DNA of 64,000 nucleotides from DATBSL01 sp963729875 (GTDB lineage: Bacteria; Acidobacteriota; Vicinamibacteria; Fen-336), in assembly GCA_963729875.1 (NCBI GenBank), contig CAVSPR010000010.1, forward strand, positions 62,001 to 126,000, given 5' to 3'. This document shows positions 47,660-56,026 of this stretch, piece by piece (position 1 is the stretch's first letter; each line of letters opens with the position of its first letter). The notes beneath the pieces were generated by a model. The model searched no databases and had not been told where the DNA came from. It worked only from the letters and a program-made list of their open reading frames with translations. A program made the translations under genes and the position numbers.

Positions 47660-48940
47660 TCAGCGCGGGCGCGACAGGCGAAGCAGCACCACCCCGACCA
47701 GCACGGCGCCCGCCGCCACGAGGGCCTCGCGCGCGGTGGCGCCCGAGGCCACGAGCACCGCGGCCACGGCCAGGGTGGGGACGGCCGACCACGCCTGGCG
47801 CGGGACGAGGCCCCGGTCGCGGCGCCGCGCCAGCACGACGAGCGCGAGCGCGCTCGTGCCGAACTGCAGGAGGACGGCGATGCTCGACAGCGCGAAGAGC
47901 TCGCCGAGATCGCCGAGGCTCACGAGGACGGAGACGACCACCCAGGTCACGGCGAGCGCGCGCGTCGGCACGCCGCTCGCGGACACCCGGTCGAGAGCCA
48001 GGAGCTCGCGCCCACCCGCGGCGAGAGCCGAGAGGTAGCGGGGCGTCGTCACGATCATCCCGAACGCGATGCCGAGAGCCGAGACGCTGGTGCCCACGGC
48101 GACCAGGCGGGAGAGCCCGGCGCCTCCCAGAACGGCCGCCGCCTCGGCGAGCGGGGCGCTCGAGGAGGCGAGCCCGGGGAGTGCCGTGACGCAGGCGAGG
48201 ACGAGCGCGACGTAAAGGGCGACGGCGAGGACGAGCGAGCCCACCGTCGCGAAGGGCACCGCGCGCGAGGACGCGCGCACCTGCCCCGCGATCACCGGCA
48301 CGATCTCGAAGCCCTGGCAGGCGAAGACGACGGTCAGGGCGGCCCGCAGCCAGCCCGCGTGGGGCGCGGCGGGCGACGGGGCGGGGAGGCTGCCCCACGC
48401 GAGGGCGAGAGCGCCCACCAGCAGGACGAGGGGGAGCAGCTTGAGGACGGTCAGGCTCGTCCACACACGCGCGGACAGGCGCAGGCCCGAGGCCACGACC
48501 GCGGCGAGCAGCGCGACGAGGAGGGCCGGGGCGGCCCGGCTGAGCACGCCGTCGCCGGGGCCGGGGGCAGGGAGGACGGAGCGCGTGAGGCCGACGACCA
48601 CCGCCGCGGTGCTGAAGAGCGCGCTCACGTAAGCAACCCAGCCGACGAGAAACGCCACGCGGTCGCCGAAGGCGGCGCGGGCGAAGACGACCGGGCCGCC
48701 GTCCTCGTCGAAGCGGCGGCCGAGCGTCGCGAAGGTGAGGGCGGCGGGCAGGAGGCACAGGCCGGTCAGGGCGAACACGGCCACCGCGCCGAGGCCGGGG
48801 GCGCTCGACGCCACCGCGGCCGGAACGAAGAAGATGCCCACCCCCACGATCCCGTTGAGGCCGAGGGCCAGGAGCTGCAGCGGCCCGACGGGTCGCGCGC
48901 CCCCCTGCGGGCCGGACGCCGTGCTCTCGGGGGGCGACAT
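47660..48940 (-). CDS. APC-family amino acid permease, probably for tryptophan
   Basis: This 426-residue permease has about 12 membrane helices. It begins PVGPLQLLALGLNGIVGVGIFFVP, the glycine-rich first helix of APC transporters, followed by GGPVVFARAAFGDRVAFLVGW. ACQGFEIVPVIAGQV corresponds to the sixth helix that binds substrate, and FGMIVTTPRYLSALAAGGREL to the eighth. It is not the same family as E. coli TnaB but takes its place next to tnaA, so tryptophan uptake is the natural proposal. The ATG at 48940 is chosen because earlier in-frame sequence is not conserved-looking. It diverges from the cytochrome c gene, with 111 bp between. Confidence 0.88.
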   Translation of the reverse strand: MSPPESTASGPQGGARPVGPLQLLALGLNGIVGVGIFFVPAAVASSAPGLGAVAVFALTGLCLLPAALTFATLGRRFDEDGGPVVFARAAFGDRVAFLVGWVAYVSALFSTAAVVVGLTRSVLPAPGPGDGVLSRAAPALLVALLAAVVASGLRLSARVWTSLTVLKLLPLVLLVGALALAWGSLPAPSPAAPHAGWLRAALTVVFACQGFEIVPVIAGQVRASSRAVPFATVGSLVLAVALYVALVLACVTALPGLASSSAPLAEAAAVLGGAGLSRLVAVGTSVSALGIAFGMIVTTPRYLSALAAGGRELLALDRVSASGVPTRALAVTWVVVSVLVSLGDLGELFALSSIAVLLQFGTSALALVVLARRRDRGLVPRQAWSAVPTLAVAAVLVASGATAREALVAAGAVLVGVVLLRLSRPR

Positions 48941-48981
48941 GGAAGGCGAGTTCACCACAAGGGCCGGGAGAAGACAAAGCC

Positions 48982-49011
48982 TTGTCGGCCGGGGAGCCGC
49001 TCGCCTATCAT
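48982..49011 (+). promoter_or_regulatory. Sigma70-like promoter for the cytochrome c gene
   Basis: TTGTCG (48982-48987) and TATCAT (49006-49011) are separated by 18 bases; the ATG follows at 49052. The match is reasonable for GC-rich DNA. Confidence 0.45.
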
Positions 49012-49051
49012 TCGGGCAAGGGTCCAGGTCATTCCAAGGGGGTCCGTTTCC

Positions 49052-49456
49052 ATGCGGTGCTTGGGTTCGATGCTCGTTGTCGCGCTGGCGCAGGTCAAGC
49101 CCGGCTCCCCTCCCGCCGACCCGGGCCTGCAGGTCGTCTCCGGCGCCTACGCCTTCCGCACCTACTGCGCGACCTGCCACGGCGCCGACGGGAAGGGCGA
49201 AGGTCCGCTCGCCGAGAACCTCCGCTTCCGTCCCCCCGACCTGACCGTGATCGCGAAGGGCAACGGCGGCGAGTACCCGGCCGAGAAGGTCCACCGCATC
49301 GTTGACGGGAGAAAGCCCCTGCCCGGCCACGGGGGCCCCGACATGCCGATCTGGGGCGACGCGTTCAAGAACCCCGAGACCGGCTTCGACGACGCCTCGG
49401 TGAAGGAGAGGATCCGCGCGGTCGTCGAGTACGTGCGCACGCTGCAGGCGAAGTAG
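49052..49456 (+). CDS. Small c-type cytochrome
   Basis: This 134-residue protein has one haem c motif, CATCH, in YAFRTYCATCHGADGKGEGPLA, and an axial methionine candidate in GGPDMPIWGDAFK. Between them is RFRPPDLTVIAKGNGG, the usual class I cytochrome c linker, and the protein ends VVEYVRTLQAK. A short hydrophobic start (MRCLGSMLVVALAQV) could be a weak signal peptide, required for haem attachment in the periplasm; its shortness leaves the exact start uncertain. It stands alone between the permease and the diguanylate cyclase, so its electron partners are not visible. Confidence 0.88.
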   Translation: MRCLGSMLVVALAQVKPGSPPADPGLQVVSGAYAFRTYCATCHGADGKGEGPLAENLRFRPPDLTVIAKGNGGEYPAEKVHRIVDGRKPLPGHGGPDMPIWGDAFKNPETGFDDASVKERIRAVVEYVRTLQAK

Positions 49457-49488
49457 GCGGACGCGGGCCGGCCGGCACCGGCGCTGTT

Positions 49489-51696
49489 ATGATCGCCGCG
49501 GACGTCTTCCCTCCGATGGCCGATTCCCGCCTTCCCGCCGACCCGGTCCTGGACATACGCGTCCGCTGGCGTCTCGGGCGGGTGCTCCTGGGGGTCGCGG
49601 CGTTCCTCACGGTCGTGGCGCTCGCCCGGCCCCTCGCGCCATGGGCGCCGGGCTGGCTCAAGGCCGCCGACGCGCTCCTGGTCGGCCTGGGTGTCACCGC
49701 CTCCGCCCTCCTCGCGAGCCTGCGCGGGAAGAAGCTCCCGGAGACCCTGGCCCTCCACGCCTTCCTCGTCCTCTCCGTCGACGCGCTCGGCCAGGTGATC
49801 GGCGCCCGCGGCTTCCCCGTCTGGCCCTTCATGGCGCTGCTCGTGGCGGCGCTGGCCGTCGCCGAAGGGCTCCCGGTCGCACTCGGCGTGGCGGGTCAGG
49901 CCACGCTGCTCGCGCTCGCCGACGTCGTGCGGCCCCTCCTGCCGCCCGCGCCCCCGGGCGTCGCTCCCTTCTTCGACCCAAGGCCCGCCCTCGCCGCCGC
50001 CATCGGCTACTTCGCCCTCGCCGTCGCCGTGAACCGCGCGCTCGCCGGCGAGAAGCAGCGGCTCAGCGCGACGCTCGCGGAGCTGGCGCGGCTCAAGCAC
50101 GGCATCGACCAGCTCGAGGACGAGCCGGGCGAGGCCCCGGCCTCGCCGGCGAGCGCGGCCGAGGCCCTGCGCCAGGTCACGGAGGAGGGCCGCCGCGCGC
50201 GCCACCTCGACCGCGCGAGCGAGCTCGACGCGTCCCTGCAGCGGCTCGTGGACGTGGCGCACCTCGCGGTCGGGGCGCACTCTCTCCTCTACTTCGACCT
50301 CGACCGCCAGCGCGAGCAGGCGCACCTGCGGGTGGCCCGCGGCCCGGCCGCGCTGCTGCCGGGGTGCGCGGCGCCGCTCGGGGCCGACCCCTTCTCGTTC
50401 CTCGTGGAGCGGGACCAGCCCTTCTACGCGACCGACTTCAAGAGGCTGCTCTGGGAGCTGCCGTGGTACCGCGGGCAGGTCAAGGTGGGCACGCTCCTGG
50501 TGGTCCCGGTGCGGTCCGGCGACGTTGCCGTCGGCGCCCTCGTGGCTGACCGGCTGGAGATCCAGGCCTTCACCGCCAACGAGCCGCGCCTGCTCGACGG
50601 CTTCGCCCGTCTCGCCGCGGAGGCGATCCAGCGCACCCGCGCCGCGCTCGGGCGCGAGGAGCTCGACGCGGAGTGGAAGGCGGTGTACCCGCTCTCGCAG
50701 CGGCTCGCCACCTTGTCGCGCGAGGCGGAGGTCCGGGAGCTGCTCCTGCGCGCCTCGCGCCACATCGCGAGCCTCGACGGCGGCGCGGTGGCGATGGCCG
50801 ACGACCTCGGCACCCGCTACGTGGTCGAGGCGGGCTTCGGGTGGCCGACGGACTTCCTGAAGCGCGAGGTGAGCCTCGACGAGCGCACGTGGGCCTCCTG
50901 GGTGCTGCGCAGCGCCGAGGAGGCCTACCTCCTCGACAGCGTCGCGGGGCACGAGGACCCCATGCCGGTCCTCGTCCTCGACGAGGGCTCGGGCCGCGCC
51001 GAGTCGCTCCTCGCCGTCCCCCTCCGGGCCCGCAACCGCACGCTCGGGGTCCTCGTCCTCACCGGGGCCCGCGGGGCCTTCGACGCCTCCTCCCGCCGCG
51101 TGCTCGAGATCCTCGCCAACCAGGCGGCCGCGACCATCCAGCTCATCAAGGACAAGGAGCAGCAGCGGCAGCTCGCGGTGCGCGACGGCCTGACCGGCCT
51201 CTACAACCGGCGCGCCTTCAACGAGCTTCTCGCCGCGGCCATCGCCAACGAGGACCGCCGCCCCGGCGGCTCCCTCGGCCTCGCCATCCTCGACCTCGAC
51301 CACTTCAAGAAGCTCAACGACACCTACGGCCACCCGGCCGGTGACGCCGCGCTGCGCTCGCTCGCCCGCCTCCTGACCCAGCACCTGCGCAAGGGCGACC
51401 AGGCGGCCCGCTACGGCGGGGAGGAGTTCGTGGTCATCCTGCCCGGCTCCGACGAGGAGCGGTCGATGGGCGCGGCCGAGCGCCTGCGCAGCGCCCTCGA
51501 GAAGCACCGCTTCGTCCACGAGGGGGCCCGCATCCTCCTCACCGCGAGCCTGGGGGTCGCGGTGTGGCCGGCGGACGGCCGCGAGCCGGACGCCCTGCTC
51601 GCCGCCTCCGACCGCGCCCTCTACGCCGCCAAGCAGTCCGGCCGCAACCGCGTGGTGTCGGCGTCGAGCGTCGCCCCGCCGGCCGAGCGGCCCTGA
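49489..51696 (+). CDS. Diguanylate cyclase with N-terminal membrane helices and GAF domains
   Basis: This 735-residue protein has N-terminal hydrophobic helices (RVLLGVAAFLTVVALARPL and three or four more to about residue 190), two GAF-like domains (about residues 230-390 and 400-560), then GGDEF. The active site is RYGGEEFVVILPG, preceded by DHFKKLNDTYGHPAGDAAL. An inhibitory I-site is present as RKGD five residues before GGEEF, so c-di-GMP feedback is expected. No EAL domain. ATG 49489 coincides with a TATGAT -10-like box (49488-49493), so translation may instead begin at ATG 49516. It would set c-di-GMP levels from an envelope or small-molecule signal. Confidence 0.92.
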   Translation: MIAADVFPPMADSRLPADPVLDIRVRWRLGRVLLGVAAFLTVVALARPLAPWAPGWLKAADALLVGLGVTASALLASLRGKKLPETLALHAFLVLSVDALGQVIGARGFPVWPFMALLVAALAVAEGLPVALGVAGQATLLALADVVRPLLPPAPPGVAPFFDPRPALAAAIGYFALAVAVNRALAGEKQRLSATLAELARLKHGIDQLEDEPGEAPASPASAAEALRQVTEEGRRARHLDRASELDASLQRLVDVAHLAVGAHSLLYFDLDRQREQAHLRVARGPAALLPGCAAPLGADPFSFLVERDQPFYATDFKRLLWELPWYRGQVKVGTLLVVPVRSGDVAVGALVADRLEIQAFTANEPRLLDGFARLAAEAIQRTRAALGREELDAEWKAVYPLSQRLATLSREAEVRELLLRASRHIASLDGGAVAMADDLGTRYVVEAGFGWPTDFLKREVSLDERTWASWVLRSAEEAYLLDSVAGHEDPMPVLVLDEGSGRAESLLAVPLRARNRTLGVLVLTGARGAFDASSRRVLEILANQAAATIQLIKDKEQQRQLAVRDGLTGLYNRRAFNELLAAAIANEDRRPGGSLGLAILDLDHFKKLNDTYGHPAGDAALRSLARLLTQHLRKGDQAARYGGEEFVVILPGSDEERSMGAAERLRSALEKHRFVHEGARILLTASLGVAVWPADGREPDALLAASDRALYAAKQSGRNRVVSASSVAPPAERP

Positions 51697-51719
51697 CCGC
51701 CGTGCCGCACGACGGCTGA

Positions 51720-51725
51720 TATGAT
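51720..51725 (+). promoter_or_regulatory. Candidate -10 box for gatE-gatD
   Basis: TATGAT lies 24 bases before the gatE ATG, with no clear -35 and only a weak ribosome site. The 53-bp gap after the diguanylate cyclase makes a separate promoter plausible. Confidence 0.35.
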
Positions 51726-51749
51726 GCGCTTCGCCCGCCCGGGCGCCCG

Positions 51750-53720
51750 ATGACCCGCCCCCTCGACCCCCCCCTCGACTACGCCGCGGTCGGCTTCATC
51801 TCCGGGCTCGAGGTCCACCAGCAGCTGCTGACGGAGAAGAAGCTCTTCTGCCAGTGCCCGGCGGGGCGCTACACCAGGACCCACGACGGGACGGTGCTGC
51901 GGCACATGCGGCCCACCCTCTCCGAGCTCGGGGTCTACGACGGCACCGCGCTCATGGAGTTCAAGACCCGCAAGCACATCGTCTACCTCCTCAACCGGGC
52001 GAACACCTGCACGTACGAGATGGACGACACCCCGCCCTTCCCGGTGAACCAGGCGGCGGTGGACGTGGCCATCGAGCAGTGCCTCATGCTCGGGTGCGAC
52101 ATCGTGGACGAGGTCCACATCGCGCGGAAGCAGTACCTGGACGGGTCGATCCCCACCGGCTTCCAGCGAACCGCGATCGTGGGCGTCAACGGGACGCTCC
52201 CCTTCCGGGGGCGCACGCTCTCGATCACGCAGGTCAGCGTCGAGGAGGACTCCTGCCGCGAGGTCTCGGACAAGGGCCACCTCATCGTCTGGCGCACCGA
52301 CCGGCTCGGCATGCCGCTCATCGAGACGGTCACCGGCCCCGACCTGCGCACGCCGGACGAGGTGGAGGAGGCGATCCTGCTCGTGGGCCGCGTGTGCCGC
52401 TCGACGGGGCACGTGCGGGTGGGGATGGGCGCGAGCCGACAGGACGTGAACGTGTCGGTCCGGGGGGGACGGCGCGTCGAGATCAAGGGCGTCCCGCAGG
52501 CGGGCTGGGCGCCGCGGCTCGTCCACGGCGAGGCCTGGCGGCAGGTCAACCTGCTGCGGCTGCGCGACGAGCTCTTCGGCCGCGGCTTCCGGGGCGCCTA
52601 CGACGTGCGGGTCGAGACGACGGACGTCACCGGCTTCGTCGGCTCGTCCTCCCTCGCCCCCCTGCGCGCGGAGAGCTGGGAGTGGTTCGTGCGCAGCCAG
52701 AGCCGGCGCCCGGGCTTCGAGCTGGGGCACGGGCCGTTCCGCGTGCTCGCCGTGCGCCTGCCCGGGCTCGCGGGCACGCTCTCCTGGCCGACCCAGCCGG
52801 GACGCACGTTCGCCGACGAGCTGGCCGGCCGCGTCCGCGTGATCGCGGGACTCGACCAGCCGCCCATCCTCTTCCACTCCGAGGCGTGGCCGCGGGAGGC
52901 GGGGGAGCACCTCGCGCGGCTACGGGCGACGGCGCGCTGCGGGGAGAAGGACGGCCTCGTCCTCGTCTGGGGGCCGGAGCGCGACGTGCACACGGCGGCG
53001 GACGAGATCCGGCTGCGCTACGTGGATGCGACGGACGGCGTCCCGAACGAGACGCGGCAGCCCTTCCCGGACGGCTCGACCGACTTCGAGCGCATCCTGC
53101 CCGGGCCCGACCGCATGTATCCCGACACCGACTCCCCGCCCACGCGGGTGACACGCGACCGCGTCGATCGCCTGCGGGCGGCCCTGCCCGAGCGGCCGTG
53201 GGATCGCGAGGCGCGTTACGCGGCGGCCGGCGTGCCCCTTCCCGTCGCGCACTACCTCGTCCGGCGGGGGGGCGCCGCCCTCGTGGACCGCGTGGTGGCG
53301 GAGGCGAAGGCGGACCTGCGCTTCGCCGCGTTCTTCTTCGGCGAGCGTCTCAAGGGCCTGCGTCGCGCCGGCGTGCCCGTCGACGCGATTCCCGGCGACG
53401 CGTGGGTCGACCTCTTCCACGCGCTCGCGGCGCGCCCGGCCCGCCGCGAGGCCTGGGCGATCCTGGTCCGACGGATGGCGTATCGTCCCGGGGAAAGCCT
53501 GGCCGGCCTTCTCGGCGAGCTGGGTCTCGACCACGAGCCGCCCGGGTGGCGGGAGATGCTCCCGCGCTGGGTGGAGGCGGCGGAGCATGAGGCCTACGAC
53601 CGGGACCCCGGCCGCATCCTCCGCCACGCGGCGGGGCAGGTGATGGACACGCTGCGCGGACGGGTCACGGCGAGCGTCGTTCTCGAGGCGATCCGGTCGG
53701 CCGCGGAGGTGAGGCCGTGA
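51750..53720 (+). CDS. gatE: Glutamyl-tRNA(Gln) amidotransferase subunit E (archaeal type)
   Basis: This 656-residue protein is GatE rather than bacterial GatB. It begins GFISGLEVHQQLLTEKKLFC, then RPTLSELGVYDGTALMEFKT, IARKQYLDGSIPTGFQRTA, VSVEEDSCREVSDKGHLIVW and RTDRLGMPLIETVTGPDLRT, all GatB/GatE kinase-domain motifs. An inserted AspRS-like (GAD) domain (about residues 280-410) distinguishes GatE. It ends with YqeY-like helical and tail domains (GQVMDTLRGRVTASVVLEAI). With GatD it turns Glu-tRNA(Gln) into Gln-tRNA(Gln), activating the glutamyl group with ATP. It overlaps gatD by four bases. GatDE is classically archaeal; gene context and codon use here are bacterial and uniform with the neighbours. 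Confidence 0.93.
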   Translation: MTRPLDPPLDYAAVGFISGLEVHQQLLTEKKLFCQCPAGRYTRTHDGTVLRHMRPTLSELGVYDGTALMEFKTRKHIVYLLNRANTCTYEMDDTPPFPVNQAAVDVAIEQCLMLGCDIVDEVHIARKQYLDGSIPTGFQRTAIVGVNGTLPFRGRTLSITQVSVEEDSCREVSDKGHLIVWRTDRLGMPLIETVTGPDLRTPDEVEEAILLVGRVCRSTGHVRVGMGASRQDVNVSVRGGRRVEIKGVPQAGWAPRLVHGEAWRQVNLLRLRDELFGRGFRGAYDVRVETTDVTGFVGSSSLAPLRAESWEWFVRSQSRRPGFELGHGPFRVLAVRLPGLAGTLSWPTQPGRTFADELAGRVRVIAGLDQPPILFHSEAWPREAGEHLARLRATARCGEKDGLVLVWGPERDVHTAADEIRLRYVDATDGVPNETRQPFPDGSTDFERILPGPDRMYPDTDSPPTRVTRDRVDRLRAALPERPWDREARYAAAGVPLPVAHYLVRRGGAALVDRVVAEAKADLRFAAFFFGERLKGLRRAGVPVDAIPGDAWVDLFHALAARPARREAWAILVRRMAYRPGESLAGLLGELGLDHEPPGWREMLPRWVEAAEHEAYDRDPGRILRHAAGQVMDTLRGRVTASVVLEAIRSAAEVRP

Positions 53721-55105
53721 GCGCCCCCGATCCCCTCAAGGGCTACAAGGGCCGGGCCCGGGCGCGGCTCGAGGGCTTCGGCGTCCGGGTGTGGAGCGAC
53801 GTGCGCGCCACGAACGACGCCGGCAGCGTCTTCGAGGGCGTGATCCTGCCCCGCAGCGAGACCCTCGACGACGAGCACGTCGTCATCAAGCTCAAGACCG
53901 GCTACAACGTCGGCCTCCACGTCGACCGGGTTCGGACGATGGGCGAGGTCGGGTACAAGGAAGCCGTCTACAAGATCCCGGAGAAGGAGTTCCCCTCGCG
54001 GCCGGAGCTGCCGACGGTCACGCTCCTCGGCACCGGGGGGACGATCGCCTCGCGCCTCGACTACCGGACGGGCGCGGTGATCCCCGCCTTCACGCCCGGC
54101 GAGCTCTACGGCGCGGTGCCGGAGCTCGCCGACCTCGCGAACCTCACCACGAAGAAGCTCTTCGGCGTCTTCTCGGAGAACATGGCGAAGGAGCAGTACG
54201 TGGCCCTCGCCGAGGCCATCGGCCGCGAGATCGAGGACGGGGTGGACGGCATCGTGATCGGCCACGGCACCGACACCATGGGCCACACCGCGGCGATCCT
54301 GTCCTTCATGGTCCAGGACACCCCGGTGCCGATCGTGATGGTCGGCTCGCAGCGCTCGAGCGACCGGCCCTCGAGCGACGCCGCGCTCAACCTGATCCAC
54401 GCGGTCCGGGCCGCGGGCCGGGGCGAGATCGCCGAGGTCCAGATCTGCATGTTCGGCCCGACCTCGGACCAGTACGCGCTGCTGCACCGCGGCACGCGCT
54501 GCCGCAAGATGCACAGCTCGTACCGGTCCACCTTCCGCACCATCGGCGGCATCCCTCTTGCCATGGTGGGCGACGACTTCACGTACCTCTCCGACGACTT
54601 CCGCCGCCGCGACCGCTCGGGCAAGGTGAAGGTGGACACGGCCTACGAGGACCGGACGACCATCCTCTACTACTACCCGGGGATGAAGCCGGACCTCGTG
54701 GACGCGCTCGTCGAGAAGGGCTACCGCGGGATCGTGATCGCGGGGACGGGCCTCGGGCACGTCAACAAGCCGCTCTACCCGGCGCTCGAGCGCGCGGTGG
54801 CGGCGGGCGTCCACGTGGTGATGACCGTGCAGACGCTCTGGGGCTACGCCCAGATGTACGTCTACGACACCGGGCGCGACCTTCTCGACCTCGGCATCGT
54901 GCCCCTCGACAACATGCTGCCGGAGACGGCCCTCATGAAGCTGAGCTGGGTCCTCGGCCACACCGACGACCACGCCGAGGTGCTCCGCATGATGCGCCAC
55001 CCGATCAGCCACGAGACGACGGAGCGCGAGCCACACAACGGCTACCTCATCCTCCAGGGCGGGCTGCCGGAGACGGAGGAGTTCGTCTCCAGCCACTGGA
55101 AGTAG
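53717..55105 (+). CDS. gatD: Glutamyl-tRNA(Gln) amidotransferase subunit D (asparaginase-like)
   Basis: This 462-residue protein starts at GTG 53717 inside the gatE stop (GTGA overlap), so it is tightly coupled. The N-terminal SH3-like part (RLEGFGVRVWSDVRATNDAG) is specific to GatD. The L-asparaginase fold follows: VTLLGTGGTIASRLDYRTGA with the first catalytic Thr, then IVIGHGTDTMGHTAAILSF with the second Thr-Asp pair, and MVGSQRSSDRPSSDA. It supplies ammonia from glutamine or asparagine to GatE through a channel. The product is intact and slightly longer than most archaeal GatD. A toxin-antitoxin module follows after 90 bp. Confidence 0.94.
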   Translation: MSAPDPLKGYKGRARARLEGFGVRVWSDVRATNDAGSVFEGVILPRSETLDDEHVVIKLKTGYNVGLHVDRVRTMGEVGYKEAVYKIPEKEFPSRPELPTVTLLGTGGTIASRLDYRTGAVIPAFTPGELYGAVPELADLANLTTKKLFGVFSENMAKEQYVALAEAIGREIEDGVDGIVIGHGTDTMGHTAAILSFMVQDTPVPIVMVGSQRSSDRPSSDAALNLIHAVRAAGRGEIAEVQICMFGPTSDQYALLHRGTRCRKMHSSYRSTFRTIGGIPLAMVGDDFTYLSDDFRRRDRSGKVKVDTAYEDRTTILYYYPGMKPDLVDALVEKGYRGIVIAGTGLGHVNKPLYPALERAVAAGVHVVMTVQTLWGYAQMYVYDTGRDLLDLGIVPLDNMLPETALMKLSWVLGHTDDHAEVLRMMRHPISHETTEREPHNGYLILQGGLPETEEFVSSHWK

Positions 55106-55168
55106 CGCCGGCTCTCCTGCGCGCGGTGCCTCCCCATCTCCGCCGGGGGCAATCGCGGCGGTCGATGG

Positions 55169-55194
55169 TATAGTAAGACTGGTAGGAGTATTAC
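55169..55194 (+). promoter_or_regulatory. Promoter -10 box and operator of the second AbrB/PIN pair
   Basis: TATAGT (55169-55174) leads into an inverted repeat, GTAAGACTG and GAGTATTAC with the same GTAG spacer (55173-55194), ending one base before the ATG. It is the diverged partner of 4027-4052; two positions no longer pair. Cross-regulation between copies is possible. Confidence 0.55.
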
Positions 55195-55195
55195 C

Positions 55196-55420
55196 ATGCG
55201 CATCACGTCCAAGGGGCAGGTCACGATCCCGCAGGAGATCCGGCTCCGGCTCGGGCTGCAGCCGGAGACCGAGGTCGAGTTCGATGTCGTCGGCAACGCG
55301 GTGAGGATGCGCAAGGTCGAGGGCCGCCCGGGCCGCGGCCGGGGGATCGTCGACCGCCTGCGCGGGCGCGCGACGACCCGGCTCACGACCGACCAGATCC
55401 TCGCCCTGACCCGGGGGTAG
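55196..55420 (+). CDS. AbrB/MazE-family antitoxin (copy 2)
   Basis: This 74-residue product has the same start (MRITSKGQVTIPQEIRLRLG) and the same toxin-binding tail (RLTTDQILALTRG) as copy 1. The ten differences by my count lie mostly in the middle (for example DVVGNAVRMRKVEG against DVVGTTARIRKVEG). The PIN toxin start follows by four bases. The paralogues are 51 kb apart in the window, in the same orientation. It probably represses its own promoter through the palindrome just upstream, and perhaps the other copy's promoter too. Confidence 0.88.
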   Translation: MRITSKGQVTIPQEIRLRLGLQPETEVEFDVVGNAVRMRKVEGRPGRGRGIVDRLRGRATTRLTTDQILALTRG

Positions 55421-55424
55421 CGGC

Positions 55425-55835
55425 ATGGCGGGGGTCCTCGTCGACAGCAACGTCCTCCTCGACGTCCTCACCGAGGACCCGGAGTGGTTCGCCTGGTCCT
55501 CGGAGGCGCTCGCGCGCTGCGCCGACGAGTCGGAGCTCGTCGTCAACCCGATCGTGTACGCGGAGGTGTCCGTCGGCTTCGGCCGGGTCGAGGACGTCGA
55601 GTCCGCCCTGCCCCCGGACGCCTTCATCCGCAGCCCGCTGCCGTGGGACGCGGCCTTCCTGGCCGGGAAGTGCTTCCAGGCCTACCGGCGTCGGGGCGGA
55701 GCGAAGCGTTCGCCGCTCCCCGACTTCTACATCGGCGCGCACGCGGCGGTGGCGGGGCTCTCGCTCCTCACCCGCGACCCCGTGCGGTACCGGACGTACT
55801 TCCCCAGGCTCCGGCTCGTCGCGCCTACTTCGTGA
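55425..55835 (+). CDS. PIN-domain VapC-type toxin (copy 2)
   Basis: This 136-residue PIN nuclease closely matches the protein at 4283-4687. The acidic residues are in VLVDSNVLLDVLTEDP, NPIVYAEVSVGF and PLPDFYIGAHAAV, and the end is YRTYFPRLRLVAP. It starts with ATG here, where copy 1 uses GTG. Differences cluster around ESELVVNP, PPDAFIRSP and the C-terminal TS. Both copies keep all expected metal-binding residues, so both are likely active. It is followed on the other strand by a broken oligopeptidase fragment. Confidence 0.88.
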   Translation: MAGVLVDSNVLLDVLTEDPEWFAWSSEALARCADESELVVNPIVYAEVSVGFGRVEDVESALPPDAFIRSPLPWDAAFLAGKCFQAYRRRGGAKRSPLPDFYIGAHAAVAGLSLLTRDPVRYRTYFPRLRLVAPTS

Positions 55836-55855
55836 TCCCCACCTGCTTCAGCATC

Positions 55856-56026
55856 TCACGCCGCCTTGTCGTTGGGGTTGCCCCACTCGAGGTGCTCGCC
55901 GACCGTGAGCGGCAGGGTCGCGTCCATCATGGTGTTCATCACTTCCACGAAGGGCACCGTCGCGTGGACGGCCCGGAAGAGGTCGGGGCGCAAGTTGGTG
56001 ACGGCGCCCATCAGGAGGCCGCTCAC
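55856..56026 (-). pseudogene. Remnant of an oligopeptidase B (S9A) C-terminal region
   Basis: Read leftward from 56026, 56 codons give SGLLMGAVTNLRPDLFRAVH, then VPFVEVMNTMMD and LPLTVGEHLEWGNPNDKAA before TGA at 55856-55858. This matches the segment just after the catalytic serine of oligopeptidase B-type enzymes. The propeller, the serine itself and the histidine region are missing. Further left a short frame, MLKQVGITK, ends inside the PIN gene. It is wedged between the toxin gene and the ABC ATPase stop, so it is probably a scar of a larger gene lost when one of these neighbours was inserted. Confidence 0.6.

Noticed and set aside
51750..55105. gatE-gatD as a chimeric join to an archaeal contig
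   Set aside because: Composition and codon use are the same as in flanking bacterial genes, a second copy of the window's own toxin-antitoxin pair follows directly, and no archaeal gene surrounds it. Read-level proof is still lacking.
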